From assembly GCA_937899835.1 (NCBI GenBank), contig CALCCE010000252.1, positions 1 to 64,000 of the forward strand: a stretch of DNA of 64,000 nt. The letters are read 5' to 3'. The notes under the pieces are model-generated. The model ran no database searches, had not been told where the DNA came from, and saw only the letters and a list, made by a program, of their open reading frames with translations. Shown here one piece after another: positions 1 through 8,196 of the stretch. Source of the DNA: an uncultured Flavobacteriales bacterium. GTDB taxonomy: Bacteria > Bacteroidota > Bacteroidia > Flavobacteriales_G > Salibacteraceae. The position numbers and the translations under genes were made by a program. Position 1 is the first letter of the stretch; each line of letters opens with the position of its first letter.

Positions 1-1075
1 GGCTCAGGAACAAAGCAATTCCTACCAATGCATCTCTTCCGTAGTGCAATTCAGGGTAAATGACTCCCCCATTGCCTTCTCCACCAATCACGGAGCCGGA
101 AAGTTTCATCATTTCTACCACGTTTACCTCACCCACTGCTGAGGCATGGTGTTGAAAGCCGTGTTTTTCAGTAACGTCTCGCAAGGCCCGAGTAGAAGAC
201 AAATTAGAGGTCGTATCTCCTTTGCTGTGTTTTAACACATAATCGGCAACTGCTACCAAGGTGTACTCTTCTCCAAACATTTCACCGTCTTCGCTCACCA
301 TCGCCAACCGGTCTACATCAGGATCGACCACGATGCCTAAGTGTGCCTTGTTTTTCACCACCGCATTGGAAATTTCGGTGAGGTTTTCGGGCAAGGGTTC
401 AGGGTTGTGTGGAAAATGGCCGGTGGGTTCGCAATAGAGTTCTGTGATTTCGCTAACGCCAAGTTGGCGCAACAATTCGGGTACAAAAACGCCCCCAGAA
501 GAGTTGACACAGTCAATAACCACTTTGAAATTGGCCTTGCGAATGGCTTCTGCGTCCACTAACGGCAGCGCCAATACCTGATCGATGTGCTTTTGCAAAT
601 ACGTATCGTCCGCAGTGTAGCTGCCAAGTTTGCCAACTTCGGCAAACTCAAATGCCTCATCTTCTGCCAGTTTCAATACTTCAGCACCATCATCGGCAGA
701 AATAAATTCTCCTTTGTGATTGAGCAATTTCAGCGCATTCCACTGTTTCGGGTTGTGGCTGGCAGTAAGAATAATACCACCGTTGGCATTTTCTTCGGGT
801 ACTGCTACTTCCACGGTTGGCGTGGTAGACAATCCGAGGTCGATGACGTGAATGCCAAGTCCTTGTAGGGTGCCAACCACCAGATTGCGAACCATTTCAC
901 CAGAAATTCTGGCGTCTCTTCCTATCACCACTTTTACCTCAGTTGCTTCGGTATGTTTGATGATCCATGTACCGTATGCTGCGGTAAACTTAACTACATC
1001 GAGGGGGCTGAGCCCTTCTCCCGGTTGTCCTCCAATGGTACCGCGGATGCCCGAAATAGACTTTATTAATGCCAT
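1..1075 (-). CDS. glmM: Phosphoglucosamine/phosphomannomutase, 3' end cut by window edge
   Basis: Alpha-D-phosphohexomutase family enzyme, most likely converting glucosamine-6-phosphate to glucosamine-1-phosphate for UDP-GlcNAc and peptidoglycan synthesis in the cytosol. The first 358 codons are present and the rest lies beyond the left edge. The N-terminus has the family SGIRGT motif, the phospho-serine loop reads TASHNP (bases about 751-770) and the metal loop reads DPDVDR (about 311-330). The start at 1075 is the only ATG before the conserved SGIRGT motif and lies about 25 bases from a perfect -7 box. Family membership is clear; choosing glucosamine over mannose or glucose as substrate is inference. 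Confidence 0.87.
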   Translation of the reverse strand, partial: MALIKSISGIRGTIGGQPGEGLSPLDVVKFTAAYGTWIIKHTEATEVKVVIGRDARISGEMVRNLVVGTLQGLGIHVIDLGLSTTPTVEVAVPEENANGGIILTASHNPKQWNALKLLNHKGEFISADDGAEVLKLAEDEAFEFAEVGKLGSYTADDTYLQKHIDQVLALPLVDAEAIRKANFKVVIDCVNSSGGVFVPELLRQLGVSEITELYCEPTGHFPHNPEPLPENLTEISNAVVKNKAHLGIVVDPDVDRLAMVSEDGEMFGEEYTLVAVADYVLKHSKGDTTSNLSSTRALRDVTEKHGFQHHASAVGEVNVVEMMKLSGSVIGGEGNGGVIYPELHYGRDALVGIALFLS

Positions 1076-1099
1076 ATAAATAAGGGTAGAAACCGGCTA

Positions 1100-1107
1100 C
1101 AAATATA
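1100..1107 (-). promoter_or_regulatory. Putative -7 box for glmM
   Basis: On the minus strand this reads TATATTTG, a perfect match to the Bacteroidota -7 consensus TAnnTTTG. It predicts a leader of roughly 20 bases before the ATG at 1075. No clear TTTG lies at the -33 distance. Confidence 0.5.
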
Positions 1108-1237
1108 GATGAATCCCCACTATTGCCGGGGTTTGCGGGTGCGCTTGCGTGCGGATACTTTTCAACAGTAGTTACTCGAAAAAAAGATATGGTGAAAAAC
1201 AGGCAATAAAGGGCTCACAGTGCCTTTAAAGAGCTTT

Positions 1238-2011
1238 TTATTTGAATTCGATTCCAACTGGACAATGATCCGATCCCATAATTTCATTCTCGATGAATGC
1301 TGTTTTTATCCGGTCTTTTAAGGTATCACTCACCAAAAAGTAATCGATCCGCCAACCAATGTTGCGTGCACGAGCGCCTGCACGGAAGCTCCACCAGCTG
1401 TATTTTACGGTTTCAGGATGCAGATGACGAAAAGAATCAATCAGGCCAGCATTAACGAAATTGTCCATTCCGTCAATTTCTGTTTGTGTATATCCTGCCG
1501 ACTTGTTGTAATTGGGTTTGGGACGTGCCAGGTCGATGTCACGATGCGCCACATTGAAATCGCCACACACCACAATTGGTTTTTCTTGTTCCAGTTGCTT
1601 CAGGTAATTTAAGAAGGCGGCATCCCAGGTTTTTCGGTAATCTAAACGGGCCAGCTCCTGGCCTGCGTTGGGCACGTAGACGTTCACTACAAAGTGGTCT
1701 TCAAACTCTACTGCAATAACACGTCCTTCGTTGTCGTGTTCTTCTACTTCAATGCCGTATCGTACACTCAATGGTTCGATTTTGGAGAGAATCGCGGTCC
1801 CCGAATATCCTTTTCGTTCAGCAGAACAAACAGAAATGTGAAATTGGTCGTTGATGGGTTCCAAAGTTTTGAGTACGATTTCATCGTGGCCTTTGGTCTC
1901 CTGCAAACACAGCACATCGGGCTGCATCTCTTTTATAATGTCGAACAGCCCTTTTTTTACGGAAGCCCTCACCCCGTTTACGTTCCAGGAAATGTATTTT
2001 ACAGCACTCAT
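1238..2011 (-). CDS. xth: Exodeoxyribonuclease III
   Basis: AP endonuclease and 3'-5' exonuclease of the EEP (exonuclease-endonuclease-phosphatase) superfamily, acting in base-excision repair of abasic sites and blocked 3' ends. The 257-residue length is normal for the family. Visible motifs in order are WNVNGVRA near the N-terminus, LQETK with the metal-binding Glu, GDFNVAHRDIDL in the middle, WRIDY, and the C-terminal SDHCPV with catalytic Asp-His. It lies 79 bases downstream of the sensor kinase gene on the same strand, but has its own candidate promoter. Confidence 0.95.
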   Translation of the reverse strand: MSAVKYISWNVNGVRASVKKGLFDIIKEMQPDVLCLQETKGHDEIVLKTLEPINDQFHISVCSAERKGYSGTAILSKIEPLSVRYGIEVEEHDNEGRVIAVEFEDHFVVNVYVPNAGQELARLDYRKTWDAAFLNYLKQLEQEKPIVVCGDFNVAHRDIDLARPKPNYNKSAGYTQTEIDGMDNFVNAGLIDSFRHLHPETVKYSWWSFRAGARARNIGWRIDYFLVSDTLKDRIKTAFIENEIMGSDHCPVGIEFK

Positions 2012-2039
2012 GGCGCAGAAGTAGTTGTTGATAAGGTGG

Positions 2040-2047
2040 CAAAACTA
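2040..2047 (-). promoter_or_regulatory. Putative -7 box for xth
   Basis: The minus strand reads TAGTTTTG, a perfect TAnnTTTG, about 29 bases from the xth start. No convincing -33 element is visible at normal spacing. Confidence 0.45.
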
Positions 2048-2090
2048 CTTAATTCCGTTTCCAGCACCGGAGCGGTAATCCAGAATTTAA

Positions 2091-4211
2091 TCAACCTGCG
2101 CTGATCTCTTGAGGCGAATTGTCTGCCGGGCTCTGTTGCTCCGATTTCATGGAGAACTCGCCATTGGCCTTGGGGAAACGAAGCCGAAAGGTACTGCCCT
2201 CTCCTAAGGAACTTTCAACGGTTACCTTTCCGCCCATGTGTTCCACCAAAAGCTTTACAATGGACAATCCCAATCCAGTTGAACTTTCTCCGGCGGTGGG
2301 CCTGGCGCTTAATTTGCTGTATTTATCAAACAGTTTTTTCTGCTCTTCGACATCAATACCCGGGCCTTGGTCGATTACACTGATTTCCCAGGAGCTTGTG
2401 GTCCCATCTACGGCCACCCAAACCTCTTTACCTGCAGGTGAAAACTTAAGCGCATTGCTAATCAAATTATCCACCATACGGGTAAGCAGCAATTTATCGG
2501 TCATTGCTTCGTAGCTGCCACCCGAAGATTGAAAATGGAGGGCAATGGATTTGTCGGATGCGTGTTTCTGATGACCCTGAACAATTTTTTCTACTAATTT
2601 TTGAATGACCAACGGTTTCCAGTTGATGTCAATTCCATTGGCTTCAAATACCGTGAGGCTGGTCAGGTCGGTAATCAGCTGGTTGCCACTTTGGGTCAAA
2701 TCATTGATGCGTTGAATGATTTCCTTGTTTTCGAGCGTTTGTTCCTGATTAAAGCCTAAGATATCGGTAAGGCCCCTGATTTTACTTAAGGGGGCACGCA
2801 AGTCGTGGGCCACTACTCCCATCATGTGATGTTGGTCGTTGTACAGCTCTTTTAGCCGGAGGTTACGCTGTAGCACCTCTTGACTTTTCTCTTCAATTTG
2901 CTGGTTTTTCTGGGCCAGGAGCGTTCCGTTTTCGGCGATAATTCGGTTTTTCTCCTCCAACAGGCTTTGCCGTTCCCGCAATTGTGCGTTTACTACTTTC
3001 CTGATCCGGTTGGCCCTCACGACCCACAGAAGGAGCACCGTTAATACGATCAAACCTCCAACCAACAAGGTCAACCATCGGTTCTTTTCACTAATTTCTA
3101 AGCTTTTTAGGGCTTCCTGGTGCTTTAATTGAATGTTTTCCTGTTCTTTTTCGGCTACTTTGAATTTCTGCTCCAGCGTGTTTAACTCCAGGCGGTTTTC
3201 TTCATTCATGATTTGGGAAACCAAATCGGAGTATTGGTGAGAATACTCCATGGCGGTTTTGTAATCCCCTTTGTGCTCATATATCTCTACCAGCCTTCCA
3301 AAGGCATTGCGTTGGTCGATCTTACTCTCTATTTCACGGCCCACCTCCAAGGTTTTTAAAGCGTATGCTTCGGCTTTTTCGAGGCTGTCCAATTCTACAT
3401 AGATCGTGGCAATGGAGTTATAAGCGATAGCTACATACAATTTGTTGCCGCTTTTTTCAAAGTAATCACTGGCCTCCATGAGGTGGGCAAGTGCTTCTTG
3501 CCGGTTGCCAATTTTGTTCTTTACCAAGGCCAGATTTCCCAAAACGAAAGCGATGCCTCTATCGTAACCAGCCTCCTGATACAGCTCCATGGCTTGATTC
3601 AAATACGGAATAGAGGCTTGATATTGGTTTACAAAGGCTACTGAATCACTCTCCACATCCATTAGGTAATTGCCGTACTCGATGTGATAAGAGGCCAGGT
3701 TATTTACGCTGTTGCCCCGATCGCGTGGTGTCCCAAATTCATCGGTGAGGGCTTTGGCTTTTTGGTAATACTCCAGTGCCTGGGGAAAACTGTTGCGTTG
3801 CTGGTATACCTGAGCAATGTTGTGATAAGTACGTGGCAAATGCTCCTTGTCATTAACAGAGACGAGGTATTCGACTACCCTGTGGTGATAATACAAAGCC
3901 GAATCATGTTGACTGCGGTCCATGTAATAAATGCCCATCAGTGCTTCGATCCTTCGATACTTATCTTCTAAATCTTTTTGCCTGGCAAACCTCAGTACAC
4001 GAAGAATGGACTTTTTGGCGAGTTCCGGATCACTGTAGAGTTGCTCATAGGCCAACTCGGCCATGACATCCGCCCGGGTGGTATCGGGCAGCGTACCTTG
4101 CAGTACTTTTTTTAAGCTATCTTGAATGGTAATCGACTGGTTGGCCGAAACAATCAATGACTGCATCAGCAACAACAGTACGATCACCAATGAATGAGGG
4201 GCAGGTTTCAT
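2091..4211 (-). CDS. TPR-repeat membrane sensor histidine kinase
   Basis: Hybrid-free sensor kinase of 706 residues. In order: signal peptide (about 1-24), tetratricopeptide repeats in the periplasmic part (about 40-330), a coiled coil, one membrane helix (about 378-398), a second coiled coil, a HisKA domain with phospho-acceptor His at about residue 469 in the motif HDLRAPLSK, and a HATPase_c domain with N box NLISNALKFS, G1 DQGPGI and G2 STGLGLSI. The TPR-TM-HisKA layout is common in Bacteroidota. A polar tail of about 25 residues follows the catalytic domain. No response regulator is adjacent, so its partner is unknown. Confidence 0.92.
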   Translation of the reverse strand: MKPAPHSLVIVLLLLMQSLIVSANQSITIQDSLKKVLQGTLPDTTRADVMAELAYEQLYSDPELAKKSILRVLRFARQKDLEDKYRRIEALMGIYYMDRSQHDSALYYHHRVVEYLVSVNDKEHLPRTYHNIAQVYQQRNSFPQALEYYQKAKALTDEFGTPRDRGNSVNNLASYHIEYGNYLMDVESDSVAFVNQYQASIPYLNQAMELYQEAGYDRGIAFVLGNLALVKNKIGNRQEALAHLMEASDYFEKSGNKLYVAIAYNSIATIYVELDSLEKAEAYALKTLEVGREIESKIDQRNAFGRLVEIYEHKGDYKTAMEYSHQYSDLVSQIMNEENRLELNTLEQKFKVAEKEQENIQLKHQEALKSLEISEKNRWLTLLVGGLIVLTVLLLWVVRANRIRKVVNAQLRERQSLLEEKNRIIAENGTLLAQKNQQIEEKSQEVLQRNLRLKELYNDQHHMMGVVAHDLRAPLSKIRGLTDILGFNQEQTLENKEIIQRINDLTQSGNQLITDLTSLTVFEANGIDINWKPLVIQKLVEKIVQGHQKHASDKSIALHFQSSGGSYEAMTDKLLLTRMVDNLISNALKFSPAGKEVWVAVDGTTSSWEISVIDQGPGIDVEEQKKLFDKYSKLSARPTAGESSTGLGLSIVKLLVEHMGGKVTVESSLGEGSTFRLRFPKANGEFSMKSEQQSPADNSPQEISAG

Positions 4212-4278
4212 CAGTGAATGCCGATTACTGCGTTCGTAAGCCTTTTAGTTGAATACAATTGGCTTAGCATGAGTAATT

Positions 4279-4286
4279 CAAAGATA
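4279..4286 (-). promoter_or_regulatory. Putative -7 box for the TPR kinase
   Basis: The minus strand reads TATCTTTG, a perfect TAnnTTTG, giving a leader of about 60 bases before the ATG at 4211. It lies in the divergent region shared with the rhodanese gene. Confidence 0.45.
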
Positions 4287-4343
4287 ACAATACCGCGAAC
4301 AAGTTGAATTAGTTACAACTTTAAGGCATTAAAGTGCAATCAG

Positions 4344-4763
4344 ATGTTTAACAAAGTGCTTCAATTCCTCCCTAAACGCTGCATCCTACCACTCTTTTGG
4401 AGCGCATGCTTGTGGGTTTTCGTTATAGGCTGTCATCCCAAAGAATACAAAGCACTGGCGCCTCAGGCCTATAAAAAGGCCCTTCAGAGCGATAGCAACT
4501 GTGTTCTGATTGATGTCAGAACCCGCCTCGAATATCGGGAGGGGCATTTGAAAGGGGCCATCAACATTCCATACTCGGGCCCGGGATACGGTCATAAGGT
4601 AGATTCGCTGGACACCAACTTGCAGGTATTTGTTTACTGCGCCACCGCACATCGAAGTCCGATGGTGGTGCGAAGTTTAAGACGGCGTGGCTTCACACAC
4701 GTTTTTGATTTGAAAGGAGGATATACAGCCTGGCGAAAAAAGCAACTGCCTTACACCCGATAG
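4344..4763 (+). CDS. Rhodanese-domain protein, probable lipoprotein
   Basis: Single rhodanese domain protein of 139 residues, exported by a hydrophobic N-terminal segment ending in VIGC, which fits a lipobox. The domain shows the VLIDVRTRLEYREGHLKGAINIP core and the active-site loop YCATAHRS with the catalytic Cys, then the closing GGYTAWR motif. The loop suggests sulfurtransferase or thiol chemistry in the periplasm, substrate unknown. It is divergent from the TPR kinase with 132 bases between the starts. Confidence 0.85.
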   Translation: MFNKVLQFLPKRCILPLFWSACLWVFVIGCHPKEYKALAPQAYKKALQSDSNCVLIDVRTRLEYREGHLKGAINIPYSGPGYGHKVDSLDTNLQVFVYCATAHRSPMVVRSLRRRGFTHVFDLKGGYTAWRKKQLPYTR

Positions 4764-4809
4764 CAACGCAAAGGTCACCTGAGTTACATATCAACCCGAA
4801 AGGCTTGTG

Positions 4810-4817
4810 TAATTTTG
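4810..4817 (+). promoter_or_regulatory. Putative -7 box for the DUF983 operon
   Basis: TAATTTTG is a perfect TAnnTTTG match about 110 bases before the DUF983 start. No good TTTG is found at -33, so this is a weak call. Confidence 0.3.
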
Positions 4818-4924
4818 TATTCAGAAGGAGTTGGCTGCCATCATCCATCTCTTGTTCGTTCTTTACCACGCCATCGAAACCCATCTTTATTGCTACACTT
4901 TCAAAGGTGAATTGAACATCTATC

Positions 4925-5353
4925 ATGAGAATAATTCCGAAAGGTATCTTACTTCGCCCCATTCTGCTACACAAATGCCCTAAATGCCACGAAGGCGACT
5001 TGTTTACGCACCCTAACCCCTTTCACATCAACGGGTATTTTGATCAACCAGAACTTTGCCACCATTGTGGTCAAAAGTTCGAAATAGAACCGGGCTTCTA
5101 CTACGGAGCCATGTACGTTAATTACGGTGCTTCGATTGCTATTTCGGTAGCGGTATTCGTTGCCATGTATGTTTTAGGCTCCCCATGGGAACCGATCGAT
5201 TACATTGTTGGTGTGGGGCTTGCGCTGTTTTTAATGTCACCTTATACCTTTCGATCCGGAAGGTCTATTTGGCTTACCATTTTCGTCCCTTACGAATCAA
5301 ATCCAGAAAAATGGCCAAAGAATTCAGCTAAAAAAGTGGAACAACCCAAATAA
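4925..5353 (+). CDS. DUF983 family membrane protein
   Basis: Small membrane protein of 142 residues with the DUF983 pattern: an N-terminal zinc-ribbon-like pair of CxxC motifs (KCPKCHEGDLF and LCHHCGQ), then FYYGAMYVNYGASIA and two membrane helices (about 65-85 and 90-110), ending in a basic tail. Function of the family is unknown. It is first in a tight three-gene unit with two very small proteins (gaps of 9 bases and a TTGA overlap). Confidence 0.85.
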   Translation: MRIIPKGILLRPILLHKCPKCHEGDLFTHPNPFHINGYFDQPELCHHCGQKFEIEPGFYYGAMYVNYGASIAISVAVFVAMYVLGSPWEPIDYIVGVGLALFLMSPYTFRSGRSIWLTIFVPYESNPEKWPKNSAKKVEQPK

Positions 5354-5362
5354 AAAACACGC

Positions 5363-5548
5363 ATGAGTTTAAAGGTTAGTCCAGCACAGTTTGAGGCCAT
5401 AGCGAAAGAAATCCATAGCGAAACCAGCCCGGTTGGCATTGATGCGAAAAAGACCCACATCCTTATTTTGCAAAAATTGTTGGACATGGAAGCGCAACTG
5501 GCTGACTTGAAGCATGAATTGGAGCACTTGAAGTCAAAGAAATCTTGA
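5363..5548 (+). CDS. Small coiled-coil hypothetical protein
   Basis: A 61-residue charged soluble protein. The C-terminal half (about 35-61) looks like a short coiled coil with leucines at heptad spacing. It starts 9 bases after DUF983 and its stop overlaps the next start as TTGA, which supports real translation. I do not recognise a family. Confidence 0.65.
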   Translation: MSLKVSPAQFEAIAKEIHSETSPVGIDAKKTHILILQKLLDMEAQLADLKHELEHLKSKKS

Positions 5549-5772
5549 AAGCCTTTTTACTGGCACCGCGGACCTGGCTTTTGATCAGTGCAACCCTGGG
5601 CCTGGCTCCTTTTGTACCCGAACCGCACCTTTGGGGGAAATTGAAGTGGTTGGCCGGAGGTGCAGTTGGAATGACAGCAGCAGATTGGTTCGACCTTTGC
5701 TTTCATGGTTTGCCATGGGTGATGCTTTTCATTACAGGACTTATACTAGTCCGTAAAAAGGCGGTTGGTTAG
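5545..5772 (+). CDS. Small two-helix membrane protein
   Basis: A 75-residue protein read from a TTG start that overlaps the preceding stop (TTGA). It begins with a short helix ending in TLGLAPFVPEPHLWGK, then a Gly-rich turn, GMTAADWFDLCFHGLPW and a second helix with a basic end. Small proteins of this pattern recur in Bacteroidota genomes, often with a vague transporter name; I would not assign a function. Third gene of the DUF983 unit. Confidence 0.65.
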   Translation: MKAFLLAPRTWLLISATLGLAPFVPEPHLWGKLKWLAGGAVGMTAADWFDLCFHGLPWVMLFITGLILVRKKAVG

Positions 5773-5896
5773 CCTGAACTTTCTTCCCCAGCTTTCCTAT
5801 TTTTTTCCTAATTGAGATCGGTTTCCTCACCAAAGTGGCAATATTAACCGAACTCAAGAGTTGGAAAGAAAGAAAAAAAATGTGAACATTTGTAGG

Positions 5897-5924
5897 CTTG
5901 CCACCGTATTTGTACGGTAGCAAG
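5897..5924. repeat. Inverted repeat, 12-bp arms
   Basis: CTTGCCACCGTA, a TTTG loop, then TACGGTAGCAAG: 12-bp arms with one mismatch. It sits between the DUF983 unit and the promoter at 5973-6001. No T-run follows, so it is either a terminator without a U-tract or a protein-binding site. Confidence 0.6.
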
Positions 5925-5972
5925 TTGCTTCTAAAATTTGCACTTCTTCCTGTCCCGGTATGTGCCTTTCGC

Positions 5973-6001
5973 TTTGGCGAAAGACTGAAAAATTATGTTT
6001 G
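5973..6001 (+). promoter_or_regulatory. Strong Bacteroidota promoter for the LytS-type kinase
   Basis: TTTG at 5973-5976, 17 bases, then TATGTTTG at 5994-6001: both elements match consensus with normal spacing. Transcription should begin near 6006-6008. An in-frame ATG at 5995 lies inside the -7 box and so cannot be the start of the protein. Confidence 0.7.
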
Positions 6002-6054
6002 GGTTTTACCCATTCACAATTCGATTTGGAAACGAACAAACACACATACCAACT

Positions 6055-6675
6055 ATGTTTCTTGCCCAAGAATATGCACCAAGGCCAGAAGAAGACGCTT
6101 CCTCTACTTTGCCTTTAGAATCGTTGCAACAAGTCGCCGATCCTCACTTTCTCCACAATTGCCTGGATTCTTTGTACCAGCTCATTCAAAAAGATCAGGT
6201 TGCCGCTTCTACTTACATGGAGCGCTTGAGCCAACTGCATGCTTATGTACTCGAACATTTTGCTAAACCTACCGTAGCGATGCGAGAAGAGTTGGCCTTC
6301 ATTAGGTCGTATTACGAACTCAATCGACTTCGTTTTGGCAACCACCTACAGCTAAAAATCATGATTCCGGAGAAGTACCATCAGTTAGAGGTTCCTCCCA
6401 TGTCTTTGCAGTTGTTGTTAGAGAATTCGATCAAACACAATCGAATTTCAGCCGAACATCCCTTGGTAGTAACCATGGTTTACTCTCCTAAAACAGCAGA
6501 GTTGGTAGTTGCCAATAACCTGCAGGAATTACCCTCTGGTCCAAGGTCGGCCTCTACAGGTGTGGGCCATTGGTTGCTTACTGAAAGGTATAAAATGGCG
6601 GGAAAGACTGCGCCAAGGATTAGCAGAACAGAACATCGCTACGAAGTCCGCTTGCCGCTTTTAAAAAGGGCTTGA
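6055..6675 (+). CDS. LytS/His_kinase-type sensor kinase, no sensor domain
   Basis: A 206-residue soluble protein made only of a LytS-like (PF06580-type) kinase core. The phosphorylation motif reads DPHFLHNCLDSLYQL with His about residue 31, where family members usually have NPHFLFN. The ATP-binding N box reads PPMSLQLLLENSIKHN and the C-terminal G region reads GVGHWLLTERY. No membrane helix or sensor domain is present, and no LytTR response regulator is adjacent. The start at 6055 is chosen because the promoter at 5973-6001 overlaps the longer alternative. It converges with the FIST-linked kinase. Confidence 0.82.
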   Translation: MFLAQEYAPRPEEDASSTLPLESLQQVADPHFLHNCLDSLYQLIQKDQVAASTYMERLSQLHAYVLEHFAKPTVAMREELAFIRSYYELNRLRFGNHLQLKIMIPEKYHQLEVPPMSLQLLLENSIKHNRISAEHPLVVTMVYSPKTAELVVANNLQELPSGPRSASTGVGHWLLTERYKMAGKTAPRISRTEHRYEVRLPLLKRA

Positions 6676-6684
6676 GCAAGTAAA

Positions 6685-8196
6685 TTATGCCGGTGCTCCT
6701 GATAATTCTATCGAGTTGGTTTCGGCATTTTCATCTTTACCCAAATGGGCAGATATGGTGAAGTAGAAAGTACTGCCTTGGTTGGCAACAGATTCTACCC
6801 AAACCTTGCCTTTGTGCAACTCCACGATTTTTTTGACAATACTCAGGCCTATTCCTGTGCTTTCGGTTTGATCGCGCACTTCTAAGGTTTGGAAGATTTT
6901 AAATATGCGGTCAAAGTGTTCCTTAGAAATTCCGATTCCGTTGTCCGAAACAGAAAATTGCCAATGGTTGTCCAATTGTTGATGTCGAATCGTCACCTTC
7001 AAGCTATCAGCATTGCTGTATTTCACTGCGTTGCTTAGTAGGTTGAGAAACAATTGCTCCACCTTCAAAGGCTGACACATCAAAGTGGGCAATTGTCCTT
7101 CGATTTTGATGCCTTTATGGACTTCTGAGGCAAAACTATGCCCAATCAAATGTGTGATCAATTGATGGAGGTCTGTCGGTTGGAAGGCTTCATTGGCATG
7201 CCCCAATCGGGCATAGTTGAGCATCCCATCAATGAAATTGTACATCCGGTGTACTCGTGACTCTAAAAGCCGCAGTTTGTCTTTTCCTTCTTCATCAAAA
7301 AGATGGCGGTAATCTGCTCCTAACCAATTGACCAAAGATCCGATGGCACGTAGTGGTGACTTTAAATCGTGAGAAGTTACGTAGGCAAAGTCTCGCAATT
7401 CCCGGTTAGCCACCTCCAAGCGATCTACCAGCTGTGTTTGCCTCAACTCAATTTCTTTACGTTCTGTAATGTCCTTGGTAAATACGGATACACCGATGAT
7501 GTTCTTATGGGAGAAAACCGGATATAGAATGGTATCTAAATAGATATTTCGCCCTTCATAGCACAAAGATTGTTCAAAGCGATTGGATTTGCCACGAAGC
7601 GCGTCATCCAACATTGGTTTCCAATAACCGTAAGCATCGGATGGAAGCAGTTTTTCGAGGGTAGTACCAAATTTGGGTATGGTCTGCGAATACACCATAC
7701 TAAAGAATAGTTTTGCCCTTGAATTGGCAGTCTTGAGCCGTAGTTCCTTGTCGAAAGAAAGGATTCCGTCATTGGTATTTTCGATAACCGACGACAGGTG
7801 CGACTCCGATTCTAACAACCCTCTTTCTGCCCGTTTTCTTAAAACCACCTCTGATTTAAACAGCTCGGCAATTCCTAATAAATCGTTGGGGTTGTGCCCT
7901 TGGAGGCTATTCTGTTCCGCTGTAGTATCTTCCTGGAGTGAGGTAAATGCCTCCCTCAAAGCATCCAAAACTTGCTGGTTTTGTTCGGCTTGTTCCCGAA
8001 GTTGTAAGTTGGAGGCAAATAGCTCTTCCGAACTGATGTCCATGGCTCGCTCTAAAAGTGCGCGATCAGAGTCGGAATGGTAGTAAGACTCACTAATGGC
8101 GGTCAACAATTTGTCGAGTTGAGGGTCATCCGTATTGCCTTGCAGGTATTTCCGAAGTTGCCTTTTCAATAAAGGATGGATGGCTTTTTCGCTCAT
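6685..8196 (-). CDS. PAS-domain sensor histidine kinase, partner of FIST protein
   Basis: Soluble histidine kinase of 503 residues. N-terminal region (1-125) is helical with a coiled coil, a PAS domain with PAC end (about 125-255, closing with the DITERK motif), HisKA with phospho-acceptor His at about 276 in HDLKSPLRAI, and HATPase_c with NLLSNAVKYS, DNGIGI and STGIGLSI. No membrane segment. The ATG at 8196 overlaps the FIST stop as ATGA, which fixes this start over a longer one and implies translational coupling. The FIST protein is thus the likely input, since FIST domains usually occur fused to or beside kinases and cyclases. Confidence 0.92.
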   Translation of the reverse strand: MSEKAIHPLLKRQLRKYLQGNTDDPQLDKLLTAISESYYHSDSDRALLERAMDISSEELFASNLQLREQAEQNQQVLDALREAFTSLQEDTTAEQNSLQGHNPNDLLGIAELFKSEVVLRKRAERGLLESESHLSSVIENTNDGILSFDKELRLKTANSRAKLFFSMVYSQTIPKFGTTLEKLLPSDAYGYWKPMLDDALRGKSNRFEQSLCYEGRNIYLDTILYPVFSHKNIIGVSVFTKDITERKEIELRQTQLVDRLEVANRELRDFAYVTSHDLKSPLRAIGSLVNWLGADYRHLFDEEGKDKLRLLESRVHRMYNFIDGMLNYARLGHANEAFQPTDLHQLITHLIGHSFASEVHKGIKIEGQLPTLMCQPLKVEQLFLNLLSNAVKYSNADSLKVTIRHQQLDNHWQFSVSDNGIGISKEHFDRIFKIFQTLEVRDQTESTGIGLSIVKKIVELHKGKVWVESVANQGSTFYFTISAHLGKDENAETNSIELSGAPA

